Shown in pieces: positions 57,125 to 64,000 of a stretch of DNA of 64,000 nt. Both the position numbers and the translations under genes were made by a program. The DNA is taken from contig NZ_VIGP01000001.1 in assembly GCF_009299795.1 (NCBI RefSeq), positions 124,001 through 188,000 on the forward strand, in the 5' to 3' direction. This DNA comes from Brachybacterium subflavum. Lineage in GTDB: Bacteria > Actinomycetota > Actinomycetes > Actinomycetales > Dermabacteraceae. Numbering within the stretch: the stretch's first letter is position 1; each line of letters starts with the position of its first letter. Below the pieces are notes generated by a model. That model worked only from the letters and a program-made list of their open reading frames with translations, was not told the DNA's origin and ran no database searches.

Positions 57125-58063
57125 GTGCTGAGCGCGATCGAGGATCTGCTGGAGCTCGTCATCTCCATCTCCGTGCCCGCCTTCGCGATCGCGAGCATGC
57201 TCTCCATGGGACTGCGCACCCCGCTGGACACCTTCGCACGCCAGCTGCGGGATCGCCGGAGCGTGATCGCCGTGCTGATGGCCAACTTCGTGGTGGTCCC
57301 CGCTGTCGGCACCCTCATCGTCTGGATGCTGAGCCCCTGGGTGCCGAGCGGCGTCTCCGAGGGATTCGTGATCGTGCTGTGCGCCGCGGGCGCACCGTTC
57401 GTGCTGCAGCTCGGCGCGATGGCCCGCATCCCCTTCGACGAGTCCGCGGGGCCGATGGCCGTGCTGCTCCTGGGCACGGTCGTGTACATGCCGATCGTCG
57501 TGCCGCTGCTTATGCGCGACGTCGAGGTCGATGCCCTCGCCGTCGCTGCCCTGCTCCTGGGGACGATGTTCGCTCCGATGATCCTCGGGGTCGCCGTCGC
57601 CCGTGCGATGCCGCGTCGGGCCGACTCGCTGGGACGCCTCGCCGGCGGAGTCGCCGCGGTCGCAGCAGTCCTCATGTTCCTCTCGGGCTTCGGTGCGAAC
57701 TCCGGGCTCGTCCTCGATCTGCTCGTCTCGCCCTCGCTGCTGGTCGCGATCGGGATCGTGGCCCTCGCCTTCGTCGCCGGCCGGATCGCCGGGGAGCAGG
57801 CGGGACCCACGCTGCGGGTTCCCGACGGGCCCGGGATCCTCACCAGTCAGCGCAACATCGCCGCCGCCCTGCTGGTCGCCCGCGGCGCCGAGCACCATGG
57901 AGAGATCGTCATCGCGATCCTGCTGACCAGCGCCGTCGGGTTCGCGATGCTCGTCCCCTACGCCTTCGCCACGGGGCTCGTGCGGCGTCGGCGCGCGGGG
58001 GAACGGACGACGCTCGGCCGATTGATCGGCACCAGCCGCTCCCCGGACGAACCCGGCGACTGA
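57125..58063 (+). CDS. Bile acid:sodium symporter (BASS)-like membrane transporter, 312 aa
   Basis: Nine to ten hydrophobic segments. The family hallmark is TSQRNIAAALLVARG; also NFVVVPAVGTLIVW and LCAAGAPFVLQLGAMARIP. BASS-type proteins co-transport Na+ with organic acids. GTG start, probably leaderless. Converges on the N-acetyltransferase gene with a 4-base gap. Confidence 0.82.
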   Translation: MLSAIEDLLELVISISVPAFAIASMLSMGLRTPLDTFARQLRDRRSVIAVLMANFVVVPAVGTLIVWMLSPWVPSGVSEGFVIVLCAAGAPFVLQLGAMARIPFDESAGPMAVLLLGTVVYMPIVVPLLMRDVEVDALAVAALLLGTMFAPMILGVAVARAMPRRADSLGRLAGGVAAVAAVLMFLSGFGANSGLVLDLLVSPSLLVAIGIVALAFVAGRIAGEQAGPTLRVPDGPGILTSQRNIAAALLVARGAEHHGEIVIAILLTSAVGFAMLVPYAFATGLVRRRRAGERTTLGRLIGTSRSPDEPGD

Positions 58064-58067
58064 CGGG

Positions 58068-58925
58068 TCACCGCGACGCCGCAGCCGCGTCTCCAGCGCG
58101 CGCCTCCAGCGTGCGCCGCAGCCGCGCGGCCCGGTCCGGGCTCAGGCGGACGCCGAGCTCCCGCACGGTCTCGACGGACTGCGCGGGCGTCAGCTCCCGG
58201 CGCTCCGTGGGGCGCCCCGCCCTGCGGATGGTCAGTGAGGTGTCCGCCAGGCTGCGGTGCCCCTCCGAGGTGAAGCGGGAGACGATGAGGCGGTGGGTGA
58301 ACGGGCCCGCGTCCGGGTCCGTCGACGTGATCACGTGCCCGCCCCGCACATCAGCCGGCACCACGGGCAGGGTGTCGATCACGTGGGCGGTCTCGCCTCC
58401 CCGGCGCAGCTCCCAGGTCTCGGCCCCGCCGGCCTCGCCCTGGTGCAGCGAGTACTCCCCATGCGCCTCGTGCCGCACGGCACCGTCGGACATCCGTAGC
58501 GGGCCGGTGATCGAGAGCCCGAAACCGGGATCGCAGAGCATCCTCGAGCCCTCGAGCTGCACCTCGACGGCCATGTGGGTGCGGGTGTTGACCGGGCTGT
58601 GCACGCGTCCCAGGCGCCGGACGACAGTGAATCCGAGCGACTCGCACGTCGCGGCGAACAGCTGGGCGTGCTCGAAGCAGTACCCGCCGGTGCGCTCGAC
58701 CAGCAGCCGGCGGGACATGGTCGCGGGCGCCACCCCCGGATGATCCCCCAGGAGCACATCCACGTTCGCGAACGGGAACGTGTGCACGTGCCGGCGATGG
58801 AGCTCGGCGAGCAGAGCGAGGTCCGGCTCCGAGCGCTCGAGCCCGAGGAGCTCGAGGTGGAGATCGACGTCGACGTCGGAGATATGCCAGGGATCGGGTG
58901 AAGACGTCATCGGACCGCGGGTCAT
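58068..58925 (-). CDS. Arylamine N-acetyltransferase, 285 aa
   Basis: Transfers an acetyl group from acetyl-CoA to arylamines or similar amines. Catalytic triad: Cys83 (RTGGYCFEHAQ), His117 (NTRTHMAVEV) and Asp132 (CDPGFG). Length matches the NAT family. In actinobacteria some NATs act in sterol or antibiotic metabolism (family knowledge). ATG 58925 is six bases from TAGGCT on the minus strand; a second in-frame ATG lies five codons later. Confidence 0.92.
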   Translation of the reverse strand: MTRGPMTSSPDPWHISDVDVDLHLELLGLERSEPDLALLAELHRRHVHTFPFANVDVLLGDHPGVAPATMSRRLLVERTGGYCFEHAQLFAATCESLGFTVVRRLGRVHSPVNTRTHMAVEVQLEGSRMLCDPGFGLSITGPLRMSDGAVRHEAHGEYSLHQGEAGGAETWELRRGGETAHVIDTLPVVPADVRGGHVITSTDPDAGPFTHRLIVSRFTSEGHRSLADTSLTIRRAGRPTERRELTPAQSVETVRELGVRLSPDRAARLRRTLEARAGDAAAASR

Positions 58926-58931
58926 GCGGCC

Positions 58932-58937
58932 AGCCTA
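58932..58937 (-). promoter_or_regulatory. -10 box of leaderless N-acetyltransferase promoter
   Basis: TAGGCT on the minus strand, six bases before the ATG at 58925. Confidence 0.55.
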
Positions 58938-59025
58938 GGGGCAGGGTGCGTGGACGACAGCATCCCGGCTTCGTCCGGAGCTTCGCTGGTAGCTGAGCGC
59001 CGGGCCCTCGGAGGAGCTCGGCACC

Positions 59026-59031
59026 TAGGCT
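59026..59031 (+). promoter_or_regulatory. -10 box of leaderless ABC-exporter promoter
   Basis: TAGGCT, six bases before GTG 59038, with no ribosome-binding site. It has the same hexamer and spacing as the N-acetyltransferase promoter about 100 bases away on the other strand. Confidence 0.55.
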
Positions 59032-59037
59032 GAACCG

Positions 59038-60858
59038 GTGTCGTCCCTCCTGCGCATCGTGCGCTTCACCCGTGAGCTGACCCCGCTCTATCTCCTCATC
59101 GTCCTCTGCTCGGTCGTCACCGCGCTGACCGGCCTCGCCGTCCCGTTCATCATCGGGCACGCGACCGACGTGGTCACCGGCGCCGTGGGCGGCAGCATCG
59201 ACGCCGGCTCCGCCACCCGCACGGTGCTGTGGCTCGCCTTCGCACTGCTGCTCGCGGAGCTCGCCAACACGCTGCTGTCCAACCTCGGCGGCTACTACGG
59301 CGACCGCATGAGCAACCGTCTGCGCACGATCCTCTCGGTGCGCTACTTCGACAAGCTGCTCGCCCTGCCCCAGCGCTGGTTCGACACCGAGCTGACCGGC
59401 ACGATCGTCTCGCGGCTGAACCGCTCGATCGCCGAGGTCTCGAACTTCGCGAAGACCTTCTCGAACTCGTTCGCGACGATGCTCATCACGACCTTCGCGG
59501 TCCTGGGCATCTCGGCCTTCTACTTCTGGCCGCTCGCGGTGCTGCTGCTCATCATCTTCCCCGTCTACGTGTGGCTGACCGCGCTGACGTCGAAGAAGTG
59601 GCAGAAGCTCGAGGGCGCCAAGAACGAGCAGGTCGATCTCGCGGGCGGACGCTTCGCCGAGGTCATCGGCCAGATCCGCGTCGTGAAGTCCTTCGTGCGC
59701 GAGCGCTCCGAGCTCGACGGCTTCCGCGGCCGCTTCGAGACGACGGACGATCTCACCACCCAGCAGTCCGCGCACTGGCACCGCATGGACGTGCTGCGCC
59801 GCGGCGTGCTGAACCTCATCTTCTTCGCGATCTACGCGATCATCTTCGTGCTCACCGCCCGCGGCCAGTTCTCCCTGGGGCAGATGGTCCTGCTCATCCA
59901 GCTCATGAACATGGCCCGCGACCCCGTGCAGTCGATGAGCTGGGTGATCGACTCGTCCCAGCGTGCGATCGCGGGCTCCCGCGACTACTTCCGCGTCATG
60001 GAGACGCCCGTGGATCCGCGCACCCCGCACGTGGCGGCCGCGCCCGGCGCCGACGGCCTCGAGGCGGAGGATCTTCCCGTGCCCGTCCTCGGCGCACCGA
60101 TGATCGCCTTCGACGACGTCCGCTTCGCCTATGAGAACGGCGAGGACGTCCTGCACGGGGTCTCCTTCGACGTCGCCCGCGGGGAGAAGGTCGCCCTGGT
60201 CGGCGAGTCCGGCGGCGGCAAGTCCACGATCGTGAACCTGCTGCTCGGCCTCTACGAGACCCGCACCGGAAGCGTCGACATCGCTGGGCACCCTCTCACG
60301 GACCTGCCGCTGGGGCAGCTGCGCCGCGAGGTCGGCGTCGTCTTCCAGGACGCCGCCCTGTTCTCCGGCACCATCCGCGAGAACATCGCCTACGGTCGGC
60401 CCGACGCGTCCGATGAGGAGATCCGCGAGGCCGCGCGCCGCGCGAACGCCGACCGCTTCATCGAGCACTTCCCCGGCGGCTACGACACCGTGATCGGCGA
60501 GCGGGGGCTTCGGCTCTCCGGCGGCCAGCGCCAGCGGATCGCGGTCGCCCGCGCGATGCTCAAGGACGCGCCGATCCTCGTGCTCGACGAGGCGACGTCG
60601 GCCCTGGACACCAAGGCAGAGAGGCAGGTGCAGGCGGGTCTCGAGGAGCTCATGTCCGGCCGCACCTCGCTGATCATCGCCCACCGCCTCTCGACGATCG
60701 CGAGCGTGGACCGCATCGTCACCCTGCGCGACGGACACGTCGACGAGATCGGCGCCCCGGAGGACCTCGCGGCATCCGGCGGCATCTACGCCGAGCTGCT
60801 CTCGCTGCAGGACTCGGGCCGGAAGAAGGACCTCGCGAGGTTCGGCTTCCGCGCCTAG
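59038..60858 (+). CDS. ABC transporter, fused permease and ATPase (half-exporter), 606 aa
   Basis: Type-IV ABC exporter subunit that works as a dimer. Six transmembrane helices (residues ~18-310) are followed by an ATPase domain: Walker A GESGGGKSTIVNLLLG, Q-loop VFQDAALFSG, signature LSGGQRQRIAVARAML, Walker B ILVLDEATSALD and switch His in IIAHRLSTIA. A short acidic linker joins the halves. It stands alone, so it is probably a homodimer. Starts at GTG. Confidence 0.92.
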   Translation: MSSLLRIVRFTRELTPLYLLIVLCSVVTALTGLAVPFIIGHATDVVTGAVGGSIDAGSATRTVLWLAFALLLAELANTLLSNLGGYYGDRMSNRLRTILSVRYFDKLLALPQRWFDTELTGTIVSRLNRSIAEVSNFAKTFSNSFATMLITTFAVLGISAFYFWPLAVLLLIIFPVYVWLTALTSKKWQKLEGAKNEQVDLAGGRFAEVIGQIRVVKSFVRERSELDGFRGRFETTDDLTTQQSAHWHRMDVLRRGVLNLIFFAIYAIIFVLTARGQFSLGQMVLLIQLMNMARDPVQSMSWVIDSSQRAIAGSRDYFRVMETPVDPRTPHVAAAPGADGLEAEDLPVPVLGAPMIAFDDVRFAYENGEDVLHGVSFDVARGEKVALVGESGGGKSTIVNLLLGLYETRTGSVDIAGHPLTDLPLGQLRREVGVVFQDAALFSGTIRENIAYGRPDASDEEIREAARRANADRFIEHFPGGYDTVIGERGLRLSGGQRQRIAVARAMLKDAPILVLDEATSALDTKAERQVQAGLEELMSGRTSLIIAHRLSTIASVDRIVTLRDGHVDEIGAPEDLAASGGIYAELLSLQDSGRKKDLARFGFRA

Positions 60859-60994
60859 GGCGAGGCGGACGGGGCCGTGCGGCGGTCCTGCAGCCGCCCG
60901 GACGCCCCCACCCAGGCCGACGGCCCGATCCGCTCCGGCCGCCCGCGCGCGAGAATGGACGCGACAGCAGACCGGAAGAAAAGGACCCAGCATC

Positions 60995-61594
60995 ATGACC
61001 AAGCGCATCCTCGTCGTCGGAGCCCGCGGGCTCATCGGATCGGAGGCGGCTTCCGCCCTCGAAGCTGCAGGCCATGAGGTCATCCGCGCCTCGCGCAGCA
61101 GCGGCGAGCACGTCGACCTCACCGCTCCCGCCTCGATCGAGGCCCTCTTCGAGCGCATCGGCGATGTCGACGCGGTCGTCGCGACCACCGGCGTCGTCGC
61201 CTTCAAGCCGTTCACCGAACTCACGCTCGACGACTTCCGGGACGGAGTGGCTGACAAGGCCCTCGGTCAGATCGCCCTCGTCACGCTCGGCGCGGCGCAT
61301 GTGCGCGATGGCGGGTCGTTCACCCTCACCAGCGGGGTCCTCTCCGCAGAGCCCATCGAGACCGGCGCCGCCGCGTCGGTCGCCAACGGCGCGCTCGACT
61401 CGTTCGCGATCGCCGCCGCCGTGGGCCTGCCCCGCGGCATCCGCATCAACACCGTGAGCCCCAGCGTCATCGCCGAGGCCACCGGCTACCACGCGAGCTT
61501 CCCCGGCTTCCCGCAGACCCCCGTCGCCGAGGCGGCCCGCGCGGTCGTGCGGTCGGTCGACGGCGTGGAGACGGGCCAGATCTTCTCGATCTGA
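60995..61594 (+). CDS. Short SDR-like protein with degenerate active site, 199 aa
   Basis: Rossmann-fold protein: nucleotide motif VVGARGLIGSEAA, basic residue in RASRSSG, and LTSGVLS with the Ser position. Where YxxxK is expected the sequence reads SVANGALDSF, so Tyr and Lys are replaced. Length is short for an SDR (usually ~250). AAGGA lies before the ATG. Either a non-canonical reductase or a binding protein. Confidence 0.82.
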   Translation: MTKRILVVGARGLIGSEAASALEAAGHEVIRASRSSGEHVDLTAPASIEALFERIGDVDAVVATTGVVAFKPFTELTLDDFRDGVADKALGQIALVTLGAAHVRDGGSFTLTSGVLSAEPIETGAAASVANGALDSFAIAAAVGLPRGIRINTVSPSVIAEATGYHASFPGFPQTPVAEAARAVVRSVDGVETGQIFSI

Positions 61595-61603
61595 TCCCAC
61601 GGA

Positions 61604-61640
61604 TGCGGGGCGCGCGCTGCCGGGCACCGGATGCCCCGCA
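61604..61640. terminator. Possible terminator stem after SDR-like gene
   Basis: TGCGGGGC (61604-61611) and GCCCCGCA (61633-61640) form an 8-base GC stem 9 bases after the stop. No T-run follows. Confidence 0.35.
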
Positions 61641-61754
61641 GCGCCGCCCCGCACAGCCCCTTCTTCGGGAACTCCACAGCTCCTCCTCAGGGCGGTCGAT
61701 AGCATGGCCGGCATCACATGACGACCGGCCTCCCGGGGGACGAAGGAGATCAGC

Positions 61755-63062
61755 ATGGGCTTCATCCAGGCATTCAAGGGCGCCATCGGCGGCATGTTCG
61801 CCGATCAGTGGAAGGACTTCCTCACGGTGCCCGACGGGCTCCCGGCGACGGCGGCCCTGTTCCCCGCGGTCCCGCGCGGCACCAACGCCGGCCGCGGCTC
61901 GAACGTGCGCGGCTCGCAGTCGATCATCACCAACGGCTCGCGGATCCTCGTGCCCGAGGGGTACGGGCTGGTCACCGTGCTCGACGGCAAGGCGACCGGC
62001 TTCATCACCGAGGCCGGCGGCTACGAGTTCCAGGGCGATGCGCCCGACTCGAAGTCCGTCTTCGCGGGCGACGACATCATGTCCTCGACCGTCGGCATGA
62101 GCTGGGAGCGCTTCAAGTTCGGCGGACGCCCCACCTCCCAGCAGCTCGCGTTCTTCGTGAACCTCAAGGAGATCCCCGACAACCGCTTCGGCACCCAGTC
62201 GGAGATCTACTGGGACGACGCCTACCTCAACGCCCAGGTCGGGGCGCTGGCCCGTGGCTCGTACACGATGCGGATCCTCGACCCGCTGCTGTTCGTGCAC
62301 AACTACGTTCCCGCCTCGTTCATCACCGAGAACGCCGGGGTCTTCGACTTCTCCGACCCTGACAACCCGGCCGGCAACCAGCTGTTCCGCGAGGTCGTGT
62401 CCTCGCTCGCCGCCGCGTTCTCCCGGTACACGAACGACCCCGACAAGGGGAACCGCATCACCCGGATCCAGTCCGACGCCGTCGGGTTCGCGCAATCCCT
62501 CGCGGCCGTCGTCGAGGAGGACTACCGCTGGTCGAGCGACCGCGGCCTCGCGATCGTCAAGGTCGCGATCGCCTCGATCGAGTACGACCAGAACACCCGT
62601 GCGCTGCTCAACGACGTCCAGAAGGCCGACGCCCTCTCCGGCAACCGCTCGCAGTCCTTCATGAACCAGGCCGTCGCCCGCGGCGTCCAGGGCGCCGGCG
62701 AGAACGGCGGCGGTCAGGGGATCGCGATGATGGGCATGGGCATGAACGCGACCGGCGGGATCGTGCAGCCCTCGCAGGCCCAGACCCCTCCCGGACTGAA
62801 CTTCGGGAACCAGCAGGGTCAGCAGCAGGGCCAGCAGAACCAGCAGCAGGGCCAGCAGAACGCCGGCCAGCCTGCACAGGACCAGGCCGCGGGAGCCCCG
62901 GCAGGCGCTTCCGGAGGGGCTCCGGCCGACGGGGCCTCCGGCTCCGCGCCGGCCGCGGACGACCCGGTCGCGAAGCTCGGCCAGTACAAGCAGATGCTGG
63001 ACCAGGGGCTGATCTCGCAGGAGGACTACGACGCGGCCAAGAAGAAGGCGCTGGGTCTCTGA
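61755..63062 (+). CDS. SPFH-domain protein with C-terminal SHOCT domain (YdjI-like), 435 aa
   Basis: The N-terminal SPFH/virion-core-like domain (about residues 1-290) has ILVPEGYGLVTVLDGKATGF and SSDRGLAIVKVAIASIEYD; no N-terminal membrane helix. A Gly/Met segment is followed by a Gln-rich repeat (QQGQQQGQQNQQQGQQ) and an Ala/Gly/Pro linker. The last ~32 residues are a SHOCT helical pair (LGQYKQMLDQGLISQEDY). AAGGAG precedes the ATG. The next gene encodes a zinc-ribbon protein, a pairing seen in other bacteria (my recollection). Confidence 0.87.
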   Translation: MGFIQAFKGAIGGMFADQWKDFLTVPDGLPATAALFPAVPRGTNAGRGSNVRGSQSIITNGSRILVPEGYGLVTVLDGKATGFITEAGGYEFQGDAPDSKSVFAGDDIMSSTVGMSWERFKFGGRPTSQQLAFFVNLKEIPDNRFGTQSEIYWDDAYLNAQVGALARGSYTMRILDPLLFVHNYVPASFITENAGVFDFSDPDNPAGNQLFREVVSSLAAAFSRYTNDPDKGNRITRIQSDAVGFAQSLAAVVEEDYRWSSDRGLAIVKVAIASIEYDQNTRALLNDVQKADALSGNRSQSFMNQAVARGVQGAGENGGGQGIAMMGMGMNATGGIVQPSQAQTPPGLNFGNQQGQQQGQQNQQQGQQNAGQPAQDQAAGAPAGASGGAPADGASGSAPAADDPVAKLGQYKQMLDQGLISQEDYDAAKKKALGL

Positions 63063-63113
63063 CCCGGCCGTCGGCCCCCTGGCACCTCGAAACCAGACCA
63101 CGGAAGACCCGCG

Positions 63114-64000
63114 ATGAGCCAGCAGCCCGGTGACCCCGCGCGTCCGACCGGACCCGCGGGACCTCCGCCTGCCCGGGGAACGCGGGGGACCCCGTCGGCC
63201 CCACCGCGCCCGGCGCAACAGCCCCAGGGGCGCACGCCCCAGATCCCCCAGCAGCCATCGGCCCCGCCCTCCGGGCCATCGGCCCCGCCGCAGTCCGTCC
63301 TGCCGGATCAGAGCGCCGGCCCCGCCGAGCAGATCCAGGATGCGATCGACGAGGCCACGTCGGGCGCCCGGGTCATCGACACCGATCGCGGCAAGAGCCA
63401 CGGCCTCGACAAATGCCCGCGATGCGGGTCCTCCGATGTGCACTACCGGATCGAGTCCCGTGCGCTCGTGTGCGACTACTGCCGCAACCAGTGGAACGAG
63501 GACAACGCCGAGAAGGCGTTCCACCTCGACACCCCGATCCAGGAGCTGCGCGGCGACCACGTCGCCTCCGGCGCCCAGGATGTCCAGGCCGGCGATTCGA
63601 TGGTCACCATCAAGTGCCAGGGCTGCGGCGCCGAGATCGTCGTGAAGTCCGACGAGACCCTGCAGGCCCGCTGCCACTGGTGCCGCCAGGTGCTCTCGAT
63701 CAACCATCAGATCCCCAACGGCGCCGTCCCGGACGCGGTGCTGCCCTTCACGCTCACGCGCGAGCAGGCGGTCGAACAGATCAAGAAGTTCGTCGACTCC
63801 CGGCGCACCTTCGCCAACCGCACCTTCGTCAAGGAGTTCGTGCCGGACAACGTCAAGGGCGTCTATATGCCCTACATGGTGGTGGACGGGAACCTGCACA
63901 CCGACCTGCGCGGCACCGGTGAGATCACCACCCGCACCTACACGGTCCAGCGCCGCGTCGGGAAGGACCAGACGGTCTCCGAGCGCTACTGGGACGCGAG
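63114..64000 (+). CDS. TFIIB-type zinc-ribbon protein, partial at window end
   Basis: At least 295 codons, C-terminus outside the window. The first ~75 residues are Pro/Gln/Gly-rich and disordered. Two zinc ribbons follow: CPRCGSSDVHY with VCDYC, and CQGCGAEIVVK with CHWC. Then comes a mixed alpha/beta domain (FVDSRRTFANRTFVKEFVPD, VKGVYMPYMVVDG). In related loci the C-terminus often carries membrane helices. It starts 52 bases after the SPFH-SHOCT gene and is probably co-transcribed. Confidence 0.8.
   Translation, partial: MSQQPGDPARPTGPAGPPPARGTRGTPSAPPRPAQQPQGRTPQIPQQPSAPPSGPSAPPQSVLPDQSAGPAEQIQDAIDEATSGARVIDTDRGKSHGLDKCPRCGSSDVHYRIESRALVCDYCRNQWNEDNAEKAFHLDTPIQELRGDHVASGAQDVQAGDSMVTIKCQGCGAEIVVKSDETLQARCHWCRQVLSINHQIPNGAVPDAVLPFTLTREQAVEQIKKFVDSRRTFANRTFVKEFVPDNVKGVYMPYMVVDGNLHTDLRGTGEITTRTYTVQRRVGKDQTVSERYWDA

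Noticed and set aside
58351-61257. A 968-codon minus-strand open frame
   Set aside because: Runs antisense to the ABC exporter and through part of the N-acetyltransferase in another frame; no motif supports it.
61467-63899. An 810-codon minus-strand open frame
   Set aside because: Antisense to the SPFH-SHOCT and zinc-ribbon genes, which have convincing domains and ribosome sites.
1-64000. Prophage, integrative element or transposon
   Set aside because: No integrase, transposase, phage structural gene or flanking direct repeat with tRNA was found; only one gene (19264) shows clearly unusual codon usage.

Overview
The window looks like chromosomal DNA of a very high-GC actinobacterium, most likely Micrococcales (a Brachybacterium/Dermabacteraceae-type genome is my guess). 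Reasons: third codon positions are almost all G or C; long spurious antisense frames lie opposite nearly every gene; a mycothiol-dependent maleylpyruvate-isomerase-family protein and a RIO1-type kinase are present; and many genes appear leaderless, with a TAGNCT-type -10 box 6-7 bases before ATG/GTG and no Shine-Dalgarno sequence. I see no rRNA, tRNA, CRISPR array, transposase, integrase or phage structural gene. Both ends cut through genes: a UvrD-type helicase on the left and a zinc-ribbon protein on the right.

Layout. 1-5.7 kb: a two-gene helicase/PD-(D/E)XK nuclease operon (AddAB/RecB-like). 5.8-16.5 kb: single enzymes and membrane proteins (sulfatase, SPFH/band-7 protein, glutathione peroxidase, PfkB kinase, penicillin-binding protein, a MerR-PP2C fusion, SDR, HAD phosphatase). 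16.6-28.6 kb: a 2,4-dienoyl-CoA-reductase-type flavoprotein divergent from an aldehyde dehydrogenase, then a double GNAT protein, YdcF-like protein, APH-like kinase, DUF1992 protein, HAD phosphatase, mycothiol-enzyme homologue, secreted GH15-like protein, methyltransferase and DoxX-like protein. 28.5-36 kb: TetR-controlled DHA2 efflux pump, orphan sugar-binding lipoprotein, ArsR plus P1B-type metal ATPase, RIO1 kinase. 36.4-42.5 kb: sugar ABC importer (binding protein and two permeases, no ATPase), a small toxin-antitoxin-like pair, and a secreted GxGYxYP-domain protein. 42.5-50 kb: metal-dependent hydrolase, isochorismatase-like protein divergent from a MarR-MFS operon, SRPBCC protein, YtcJ-like amidohydrolase and membrane proteins. 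50-54 kb: ABC-2 exporter with its own NarL-type two-component system. 54.2-57 kb: sugar oxidoreductase/isomerase operon divergent from a TetR regulator. 57-64 kb: BASS-like transporter, arylamine N-acetyltransferase, ABC exporter, degenerate SDR, and a second SPFH protein followed by a zinc-ribbon protein.

How the parts work together. Several local circuits can be read from the DNA. The ArsR repressor's 22-bp palindromic operator is centred on its own start codon and overlaps the promoter of the arsR-ATPase operon. The TetR operator sits exactly in the 17-bp spacer of the efflux-pump promoter. A MarR palindrome lies between the isochorismatase-like gene and the MarR-MFS operon. A TetR half-site pair lies between the sugar-isomerase operon and its regulator. 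A 12-bp palindrome lies upstream of the ABC-2 exporter whose two-component system is encoded just downstream.

Most unusual sequence features: a perfect 54-bp palindrome at 54172-54225 that shares an exact 28-bp block with a second, degenerate palindrome at 14662; a nested hairpin at 7386-7443; a 15-bp-arm inverted repeat at 42506-42542 carrying a -10 box in its loop and a start codon in its arm; a MerR-PP2C fusion that also carries a good internal ribosome-binding site and start for the phosphatase alone; and a P1B-type ATPase whose CPC motif reads Ala-Cys-Gly.
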